Positions 33,587 through 39,128 of a DNA stretch of 39,128 bases are shown one piece after another (position 1 is the first letter of the stretch; every line of letters begins with the position of its first letter). The DNA is from Thermanaerothrix sp. (GTDB lineage Bacteria; Synergistota; Synergistia; Synergistales; Synergistaceae): the NCBI GenBank assembly GCA_026417795.1, contig JAOACP010000019.1:1-39128 (forward strand), read 5' to 3'. A model generated the notes under the pieces. The model was given only the letters and a program-made list of their open reading frames with translations, was not told the DNA's origin and searched no databases. The translations under genes were made by a program, and so were the position numbers.

Positions 33587-36097
33587 ATGAACATCATGGA
33601 AAATTCCCGTTTTGCGGTTCCCATAGATAAACTCCGTAGAAGAACCGATGTTCGTTCCTTGGGGTTTGCCGACACCGACGAACTTGGTTGCCTCAAGGGG
33701 CTGATAGGGCAGGAGAGGGCTGTGCGGTCCATATCCTTTGGGTTATCCGTTAACAGCAAGGGTTATAACCTATTTGTTGTTGGCAACCCAGGGAGCGGCA
33801 GGACAACCTATGTGCTGGAGGAACTAGCCAATAGGGCGAAGGAGATGCCCGCTCCTGACGATTGGGTGTATGTCTATAACTTCAAGGAGCCCCAGGAGCC
33901 CATGGCCATAAACCTGCCTGCGGGAATGGGTAGGGAGCTGGCGAAGGACATGGAGGAGACCCTGGAGGATCTTAAGGTTACGTTAAGCAAGGCCTTTGAT
34001 AATAGCCAGTATGAGGACAGCAAGGCCCAATTGGTTCGGGAGTTCCAGGAACAGGTTAACTCCCTCATGGAGGAGTTGAAGGATTGGGCAACGGAGAAGG
34101 GATTTGCGATCAAGAGAACGCCTCAGGGTTTTGTGAACCTTCCGTTGGTTAAGGAGGTCTCCGAATCGGGGGAGGTCTCCCAAAGGGAGATGCAACAGGA
34201 GGAGTTTGAAGCCCTCGGTGAGGAGGAGCAACAGCGGCTTCAGAGGGTATCGGAGGAGATATCCCAGAGGACGCTGGAGATCTTAAGGCAGATAAGGGAA
34301 AGGGAGAAGGGGCTTAAGGACCGGATAAAATCCCTGGAGGCAGAGATATGCAGGGGGGCCATAAAGTCCCATTTTGACGAGCTTAAGGGGACTTACGGTT
34401 CCTATGGCAGTTGTTCCCAGTGGTTGGACCAGCTTGCGGAGGATGTGGTGGCCAACTTCAGTGCCTTTATCGCCGCGGGTAGGGATGAGAACGCGGAGGT
34501 TGATTTTTCCAGATATCACGTTAACGTGTTTGTGTCAAACGATCCCACCCAAGGGGCGCCGGTAGTAAGGGAGACCAATCCGACCTATTATAACCTGATT
34601 GGCAAGGTGGAGTACGAAAGCCGCCAGGGTTATCTATACACGGATTTCAAAAAGATCGTCCCCGGTGCCATACACAGGGCCAACGGTGGATTCCTGGTGC
34701 TCGAAGCGGAGGAGCTGTTTCGGCACTTCATGTCTTGGGATGCTCTCAAGCGGGTGTTGAGGACGCAGGAGCTTTCGATAGAGAACTTGGGGGAACAACT
34801 GGGATTTGTACCTGTTTCATCATTGAGGCCCGCCCCTATCCCAGTTGATCTTAAGGTGGTCATAGTTGGTACCTACTGGATCTACTATCTGCTTAACATA
34901 TACGACCCGGAGTTTCAGAAGATATTCAAGATAAAGGCGCATTTTGACTCGGATATGCCTAGAAACCCCGAGACGGAGAAGCTGTTGGCCTGTTTTGTGG
35001 CTAACTTCGTCAAAAAGGAGGGGGGTATCCCCTTCAGCTCAGAGGCGGTGGCGGAGATAATCGAATGGTCGTGCCGCCTTTCCGAGAACCAGGACAGGAT
35101 GTCCACCCAATTCAACAGGATAGCGGAGATCCTGGTGGAATCAACCGCATGGGCAAGGATGGACAGGGCTGCAAGGGTTGAAAGGTCTCATGTTAGAAAG
35201 GCGATAGAGGAGAAGATATTTAGATCAAACCTCATCGAAGAGCGGCTGCGCAGGGCTTTCGAAGAGGGATTTGTAAGGGTGGACACCGAGGGTAGGGCGG
35301 TGGGACAGATAAACGGCCTTACCGTGGTTGACATGGTTGACCATGCCTTTGGCCACCCAGTTAGAATAACCGCTAACGTGTTCATGGGGCAGGAGGGGGT
35401 TGTGAACATAGAGCGGGAGGTGAAGATGACCGGTCCCATCCACAACAAGGGGCTGCTTACCCTCCAGAGTTACTTGGGGCGTAAATATGCTCAGGATATG
35501 CCTTTGTCCCTTTCTGCCAGGATAGCCTTTGAGCAGACCTATTCTGGCATAGAAGGAGACAGCGCATCCTCTACGGAGCTCTACTGTCTCATATCCGCCC
35601 TAGCGGGTATCCCACTTCGTCAAGATGTGGCGGTCACTGGTTCAGTGGATCAGTTTGGCAATGTGCAGCCAATAGGTGGTGTTAACGAGAAAATAGAAGG
35701 GTTTTTTCGGTACTGTAAGTCCAAAGGTCTCACCGGCACCCAGGGGGTTATGATCCCGGTTCAAAACGTCAAGAACCTCATGCTTCACCACGAGGTGGTG
35801 GATGCGGTAAGGGAAGGGAAGTTCCACATATGGGCAGTGGAACACGTGGATCAGGGGCTTGAGCTTCTTACCGGAGTCCAAGCCGGATCGCCTGGAGAAG
35901 ATGGCACTTATCCTGATGGTACCGTCCACGGGCTTGTCAAGGAAACGCTGAAGAAGATGTTAGATAAGCTTAGGGAATTTAAGAAGGGGAGTAATAACGC
36001 CTCCGCCTCTGTTGGTGATGATGGGGATTCGGGGAGCGGCGATGAGCCGGTGGATGTGGACGATCCGGCAGGGTCTGACGATGGTGAAGAGGATTAG
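33587..36097 (+). CDS. Lon-family protease with degenerate ATPase motifs (LonC/AAA_32 type)
   Basis: The C-terminal domain has the Lon serine-lysine dyad: EGDSASSTEL (Ser659) and GGVNEKIEGF (Lys702), 43 residues apart as in E. coli Lon. The N-terminal AAA-like part differs from Lon. Its P-loop is GNPGSGRTT (Arg72 instead of Lys) and the Walker B position reads GGFLVLEAEEL (about 367-377) without the usual Asp. A long charged helical insertion (about 120-260) precedes it. These traits fit LonC or AAA_32-type proteases, some of which degrade unfolded protein without ATP. The last 35 residues are a highly acidic tail. ATG 33587 or 33596 may be used. 836 residues; nth overlaps its 3' end. Confidence 0.88.
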   Translation: MNIMENSRFAVPIDKLRRRTDVRSLGFADTDELGCLKGLIGQERAVRSISFGLSVNSKGYNLFVVGNPGSGRTTYVLEELANRAKEMPAPDDWVYVYNFKEPQEPMAINLPAGMGRELAKDMEETLEDLKVTLSKAFDNSQYEDSKAQLVREFQEQVNSLMEELKDWATEKGFAIKRTPQGFVNLPLVKEVSESGEVSQREMQQEEFEALGEEEQQRLQRVSEEISQRTLEILRQIREREKGLKDRIKSLEAEICRGAIKSHFDELKGTYGSYGSCSQWLDQLAEDVVANFSAFIAAGRDENAEVDFSRYHVNVFVSNDPTQGAPVVRETNPTYYNLIGKVEYESRQGYLYTDFKKIVPGAIHRANGGFLVLEAEELFRHFMSWDALKRVLRTQELSIENLGEQLGFVPVSSLRPAPIPVDLKVVIVGTYWIYYLLNIYDPEFQKIFKIKAHFDSDMPRNPETEKLLACFVANFVKKEGGIPFSSEAVAEIIEWSCRLSENQDRMSTQFNRIAEILVESTAWARMDRAARVERSHVRKAIEEKIFRSNLIEERLRRAFEEGFVRVDTEGRAVGQINGLTVVDMVDHAFGHPVRITANVFMGQEGVVNIEREVKMTGPIHNKGLLTLQSYLGRKYAQDMPLSLSARIAFEQTYSGIEGDSASSTELYCLISALAGIPLRQDVAVTGSVDQFGNVQPIGGVNEKIEGFFRYCKSKGLTGTQGVMIPVQNVKNLMLHHEVVDAVREGKFHIWAVEHVDQGLELLTGVQAGSPGEDGTYPDGTVHGLVKETLKKMLDKLREFKKGSNNASASVGDDGDSGSGDEPVDVDDPAGSDDGEED

Positions 36098-36806
36098 GAG
36101 ATCTGATATCCCAGGAGAAGGGAAGGCAGAAAGGGTTCTTGCTGTTTTTGATGCTTTGGAGGTCGCTTACGGCAATGAGAGTTCCGTCGCCTTAACTCCC
36201 AGCAAGGAGCCCCTTGAAGGCCTTATATTGACGGTTCTGTCTCAAAATACCAACGATAGAAACAGGGATAAGGCCTATCAGGAGCTTGTGAGGAGGTTCC
36301 CTGCGTGGGATGCTGTGGCGGCTGCATCTGTGGAAGAGGTGGCAGAGGCGATAAGGGTTGCTGGGCTTGGGAACAGCAAAGCAGCGAGGATAAGGGAAAT
36401 CCTGGGCGTTATTAGGGATCGGTTCGGAGGATACACCATGGAGCCGATGAAGAGCTGGTCCGTTCAGGATATCAGGGAATTTTTGCTTTCCCTCCCGGGG
36501 GTCGGTCCAAAGACTGTGGCCTGTGTTCTGGTCTTTGACCTGGGGATCCCGGCGTTTCCTGTGGATACCCACGTTGCGAGGTTGAGCGTCCGGCTTGGCT
36601 TTGTGCCACCTGGTATGGAACCCAGTGACGTTCAGGTGGTTTTAGAGGGGTTGTTGCCGCCGGAGAGGTACATTGGAGCCCATGTTAACATGATAAGCCA
36701 TGGCAGGGCAGTATGCAGGGCTAGGGGCCCAAATTGTAGGGCATGTGTAGTGGCAAGCCTGTGCCCCAGGGTTGGAATCGCTTTGGGGGATCCCGATAGG
36801 GCTTGA
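36081..36806 (+). CDS. nth: Endonuclease III (Nth)
   Basis: Nth is a base-excision-repair glycosylase/AP lyase for oxidised pyrimidines. The helix-hairpin-helix LPGVGPKTVACVLV carries the catalytic Lys144, and PVDTHVARLSVRLG the catalytic Asp162, 18 residues apart as in E. coli. A [4Fe-4S] cluster motif C-x6-C-x2-C-x5-C closes the protein (CRARGPNCRACVVASLC). ATG at 36081 overlaps the protease 3' end by 17 bp and gives 241 residues; an earlier in-frame ATG (36012) would add a non-homologous stretch read from the acidic-tail codons. A terminator follows at 36857. Confidence 0.94.
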   Translation: MVKRIRRSDIPGEGKAERVLAVFDALEVAYGNESSVALTPSKEPLEGLILTVLSQNTNDRNRDKAYQELVRRFPAWDAVAAASVEEVAEAIRVAGLGNSKAARIREILGVIRDRFGGYTMEPMKSWSVQDIREFLLSLPGVGPKTVACVLVFDLGIPAFPVDTHVARLSVRLGFVPPGMEPSDVQVVLEGLLPPERYIGAHVNMISHGRAVCRARGPNCRACVVASLCPRVGIALGDPDRA

Positions 36807-36856
36807 TAAGTAGATGTGTATTGTTATTGTGGGCAAGTGGAGTTAAGGGGCGCGAG

Positions 36857-36887
36857 AAAAAATGGGAGGGGAATACCCCTCCCATTT
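36857..36887. terminator. Bidirectional terminator between nth and the YerC-like gene
   Basis: AAATGGGAGGGG (36860-36871) pairs perfectly with CCCCTCCCATTT (36876-36887), with an AATA loop. The left A-run gives a T-run for minus-strand transcripts. The YerC-like gene's stop codon overlaps the right arm. Confidence 0.85.
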
Positions 36888-37191
36888 AGCCTTTTGGCTT
36901 GTCGCGATCCTTCAACCTACTGAGAGCGGTTTTGTAGCCGTCTGCTCCGTAATCAAGAAATTTCTTGACTCGACTTATGGTGGCAGTGCTCGCTCCGGTT
37001 CTCTGGGCGATTTGAGGGTATGTCATGTTTTCACTGAGCAACCTCGCCACTTCAAGCCTCTGGGCAAAGGCCCTGATCTCCCCTATGGTGGCCACGTCTT
37101 CAAGGAAACGATAAACCTCGTCCTCTTCTTTGAGAGCTAGAATTGCTCTGCACAGCTGATCCGTTAGCTTGTCTTTCCACCGGTCGGTCAC
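36886..37191 (-). CDS. TrpR/YerC-family helix-turn-helix regulator
   Basis: A 101-residue protein of the YerC/YecD type related to Trp repressor. The helix-turn-helix is YPQIAQRTGASTATISRVKKFLDYG (about residues 58-82), preceded by the helical EVYRFLEDVATIGEIRAFAQRLEVARLL dimerisation part that is nearly invariant in this family. The ligand is unknown. The GTG start at 37191 follows a G-run about 9 nt away. It lies 87 bp downstream of the aminotransferase-fold gene on the same strand; no clear promoter was found in the gap. Confidence 0.88.
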   Translation of the reverse strand: MTDRWKDKLTDQLCRAILALKEEDEVYRFLEDVATIGEIRAFAQRLEVARLLSENMTYPQIAQRTGASTATISRVKKFLDYGADGYKTALSRLKDRDKPKG

Positions 37192-37278
37192 CTTGGTTGT
37201 CCCCCCCTCTTTGTCTCGGATGGACTCTAACCAAGCATATATTTTAATCTGCTTTGTTGCAAGGCTTAATTCATAAAC

Positions 37279-38358
37279 TTAAGCCGTGGCAACTTTTGCT
37301 CCATCTTCTTGGCCAGTGTGCCAGTGATCCCCCATAAGGGACAGGATATCTGCTAAAAGACGGCTTAGTTCCTCCTCCGAGGTTGCAAACACCTGCAGGA
37401 AGGGGATGTTTATATTGGGAGCCTTAACAGGTATCACCCACTCTCTCTGTGAGAATAGCCCTTCTATGTCCTCCCAATCCTTGCAGTTAAAACCGAGCAG
37501 CACGAACGGGCCATCTCCTGGATAAACCTCTACCCCTGGTATCTTTGAGCACCCCTTGGCGAATTCATCCCTTATATAACGACAGGAGTATGTGCGGGAC
37601 TCCATCCAACCGGAACAACGCTTGACCAGGTGGGTTAATATCTCATTTCTTGGGCTTTCCAGTCGGTTGGCGGATTGGAATTTCATTGATTCAGCTTGTT
37701 TCCATATCATGTAACACATGTCCATCCCACCAAGTCCCCAAGCAAAGGACAGTGAACGGATGATTCCAAGCCCGCCGCGGCCTCGCCATAGCTTAATGAG
37801 GTTCGTGGAGAAGTATGGATCCTGGCGAGAGAACTCAGCGTAACGTTGATCTAATATCCAAAGAGAATCTCCACATAGACCGGACAGAGTGGCTAGATCC
37901 TCTGTGGATAGGTTAATTCCTGTTGGGTCGTTTGGCACATCGACGTAAACCACCTCTGGCCTACAGGAAGACCATCGGTCCAGAAATGATTCCATTGGGA
38001 ATGAAAATTTCCCATCGTAGTCTAAGGGTACTGAGATTACTTCACATCCCAAGAATGCAAAGACCTCCCCTGCTCCTCCGCAGCTCCAGGGCATCAGTAC
38101 CCTTGGGCTCCTCATGGATAATGCCAGGTCTCTAAATGGATCTGCCGATGATCCGAATACAAGGATGTTATCGTGGGATTCTCCGATGAGATCCCCCAGC
38201 CCACGTCGCAGGGATATGCATCCGTCATTGCGAGGGACGTTGTAGCTAAGATCCCTAAGGATTCCTCTTATCTCTTCCCTGATTGCGGCTGGAAGTTGAC
38301 GGCTTACTGCCTGGGATCCCTTGAGAAGCCCCCGATTTGCTGATTCTTGAAAGGCCAT
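37279..38358 (-). CDS. Aminotransferase-fold protein lacking the PLP lysine (HisC/CobD-like pseudoenzyme)
   Basis: The scaffold follows class I/II aminotransferases of the HisC/CobD type: GSSADPFRDLAL (about 69-80), VPNDPTGINLS (141-151, the PNxPTG loop), WILDQRYAEFS (167-177, with the Asp and Tyr that hold the cofactor) and RSLSFAWGLGG (201-211). In the last block the family reads SKAFGLAG; here the Schiff-base lysine is Phe205 (TTT codon, 37744-37746). The C-terminal substrate Arg block (usually LRIxxGTxEE) reads LQVFATSEE. Normal transamination is therefore not expected. The frame is open over 359 residues with a good GGGGGG ribosome site, so it is not simply decayed. Function unknown. Confidence 0.85.
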   Translation of the reverse strand: MAFQESANRGLLKGSQAVSRQLPAAIREEIRGILRDLSYNVPRNDGCISLRRGLGDLIGESHDNILVFGSSADPFRDLALSMRSPRVLMPWSCGGAGEVFAFLGCEVISVPLDYDGKFSFPMESFLDRWSSCRPEVVYVDVPNDPTGINLSTEDLATLSGLCGDSLWILDQRYAEFSRQDPYFSTNLIKLWRGRGGLGIIRSLSFAWGLGGMDMCYMIWKQAESMKFQSANRLESPRNEILTHLVKRCSGWMESRTYSCRYIRDEFAKGCSKIPGVEVYPGDGPFVLLGFNCKDWEDIEGLFSQREWVIPVKAPNINIPFLQVFATSEEELSRLLADILSLMGDHWHTGQEDGAKVATA

Positions 38359-38431
38359 AGAGCAGCCCCCCTTCGATTTATCTTGATAAAATGGCGCAAC
38401 AATATCTGAATCAGAAGGCTACCACGCTTAA

Positions 38432-38461
38432 TTGGTAGAGTCAAGTGGTATTTGTTATAAT
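38432..38461 (+). promoter_or_regulatory. Promoter for the arsC-like gene
   Basis: TTGGTA (38432-38437), 18-bp spacer and perfect TATAAT (38456-38461). Transcription would begin about 15 nt before the ATG at 38483, a very short leader holding the GGGGGG ribosome site. Confidence 0.6.
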
Positions 38462-38482
38462 TGGTTTTGAAGGGGGGATTAT

Positions 38483-38935
38483 ATGAAAGACAAGATAAGG
38501 GTCCTTTTTCTCTGTGGCCGCAATACCGCAAGAAGCCAGATGGGAGAGGCTTTCCTCCGGCACATTGGTGGGGATGTGTTTGACGTGTGGAGCGCCGGCC
38601 TTGAGCCTGGCGATGGAGTTCTTCCCATAGTAAGGGAGGTAATGGGCGAGGTGGGCATAGATATGTCCGACCATTACTCCAAAAGTGCCATGGAACTATT
38701 GGAAAAGGGGCTTGAGTTTGACATTGTCGTAACGGTATGTGATGCCGCCATGGCGGGGCGTTGTCCGGATTACCCTGGAGTTTCCAAGAGACTTCATTGG
38801 CCCTTCCCGGATCCTGCGGCCTTGGAAGGATCCCATGAAGAAAGGCTGCAGGGGGCCCGCAAGGTTAGGGATATGATAAGGGATGCGGTGATAGAGCTGA
38901 TGAAAGAGGAGACGGAGGGCAGGGCCAAAAAATAA
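38483..38935 (+). CDS. arsC: ArsC-type arsenate reductase / low-molecular-weight phosphatase-fold protein
   Basis: The P-loop CGRNTARSQM (Cys11, Arg17, CX5R with the RSQM of thioredoxin-linked ArsC) begins the protein. The redox cysteine region reads VTVCDAAMAGRCPDYPG (Cys86, Cys94), followed by HWPFPDPAALEGSHEERL, typical of the family. The Cys86-Cys94 spacing is one residue longer than in the S. aureus and B. subtilis enzymes. 150 residues. No arsB or arsR is near, so it may act in general arsenate or phosphatase chemistry rather than a resistance operon. Confidence 0.87.
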   Translation: MKDKIRVLFLCGRNTARSQMGEAFLRHIGGDVFDVWSAGLEPGDGVLPIVREVMGEVGIDMSDHYSKSAMELLEKGLEFDIVVTVCDAAMAGRCPDYPGVSKRLHWPFPDPAALEGSHEERLQGARKVRDMIRDAVIELMKEETEGRAKK

Positions 38936-38950
38936 GCTTCCCCCCTGGGG

Positions 38951-38978
38951 TTGACTAAATGTCTTTCGGTGATATAAT
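38951..38978 (+). promoter_or_regulatory. Promoter of the tRNA-Leu/tRNA-fMet unit
   Basis: TTGACT (38951-38956), 16-bp spacer, perfect TATAAT (38973-38978). Transcription would start near 38985, about 5 nt before tRNA-Leu. Confidence 0.8.
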
Positions 38979-38989
38979 GATCAGCGCTG

Positions 38990-39077
38990 GCCGGGATGGC
39001 GGAACTGGTAGACGCATGGGACTTAAAATCCCTGGGGCCCTGTGCCCGTGCGGGTTCGAGTCCCGCTCTCGGCACCA
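38990..39077 (+). tRNA. tRNA-Leu (anticodon UAA)
   Basis: Acceptor arms GCCGGGA and TCTCGGC pair (one G-T); the anticodon loop CTTAAAA gives UAA. A long variable arm marks class II, the T-arm is GCGGGTTCGAGTCCCGC, and CCA is encoded (39075-39077). The outermost anticodon-stem pair is T-T, a small deviation. Confidence 0.93.
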
Positions 39078-39087
39078 CGAGGGGTAT

Positions 39088-39128
39088 CGCGGGGTGGAGC
39101 AGTCCGGAAGCTCGTCGGGCTCATAACC
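39088..39128 (+). tRNA. Initiator tRNA-Met (partial, cut by window end)
   Basis: It begins CGCGGGGTGGAGCAGTCCGG, the usual initiator tRNA 5' end, with an anticodon arm starting CGGGCTCATAACC (anticodon CAU and the GGG run that marks initiators). The 3' half lies outside the window. Confidence 0.85.

Noticed and set aside
36012-36080. Longer nth start at ATG 36012
   Set aside because: The added residues are read from the repetitive acidic-tail codons of the upstream protease and do not resemble Nth N-termini.
38426-38441. tRNA D-arm-like fragment (GCTTAATTGGTAGAGT)
   Set aside because: No acceptor, anticodon or T-arm follows; it overlaps the arsC promoter and is probably chance.

Overview
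The window (39,128 bp, roughly mid-50s % G+C by eye) is a dense, housekeeping-rich bacterial chromosome segment. It shows no phage, insertion sequence or CRISPR array. The mix of genes suggests an anaerobic diderm, most likely of the phylum Synergistota. The evidence is Firmicute-style FapR and PyrR control, FabK as enoyl reductase, a PyrD1B/PyrK dihydroorotate dehydrogenase, a membrane-anchored SurA/PpiD-like chaperone (which fits an outer membrane), acetate kinase, an asparaginase, and very frequent TTG and GTG starts. This taxonomic call is inference; no rRNA or marker comparison was possible.

Layout. (1) 1-5.5 kb: trmB-rsmD-coaD in overlapping order, tmcAL convergent to coaD with a 50-bp coding overlap, then ackA-yceD-rpmF ending in a strong terminator. 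(2) 5.5-13.2 kb: a lipid-synthesis operon fapR-plsX-fabH-fabK-fabD-fabG-acpP-fabF followed by rnc. Its promoter lies inside the rpmF terminator and is followed by a FapR-type operator. (3) 13.2-20.2 kb: a pyrimidine operon pyrR-pyrB-pyrC-pyrK-pyrD-pyrF-pyrE, preceded by a PyrR-binding attenuator and a LacI-type palindrome, then folD (catalytic lysine replaced) and a secreted protein of unclear role. (4) 21-24.7 kb: a lysylphosphatidylglycerol-synthase-type membrane protein with an unknown 197-residue protein (minus strand), then an orphan polytopic membrane protein and a cytosolic asparaginase. (5) 24.8-33 kb: gltX and polA (divergent), a SurA/PpiD-like chaperone, tRNA-Ser and tRNA-Arg, and clpB on the minus strand. 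(6) 33-39.1 kb: a cold-shock protein, a LonC-like protease, nth, a TrpR/YerC-type regulator, an aminotransferase-fold protein that has lost its PLP lysine, an ArsC-type reductase, tRNA-Leu and the start of an initiator tRNA-Met.

How they work together. The fap/fab operon makes acyl-ACP chains from malonyl-CoA, and FapR, a malonyl-CoA sensor, stands first under its own operator. The pyr operon encodes the de novo UMP pathway from carbamoyl phosphate onward, under PyrR attenuation. clpB, the LonC-like protease, the chaperone and csp form a loose protein-quality and stress group, each with its own sigma-70-type promoter.

The most unusual items are the aminotransferase homologue with Phe at the Schiff-base lysine position (37279-38358), the FolD with Gln at the cyclohydrolase lysine (19295-20170), the promoter-within-terminator design at fapR, and the LacI-type palindrome placed before the pyr attenuator. 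I did not find a clearly new multi-gene system.
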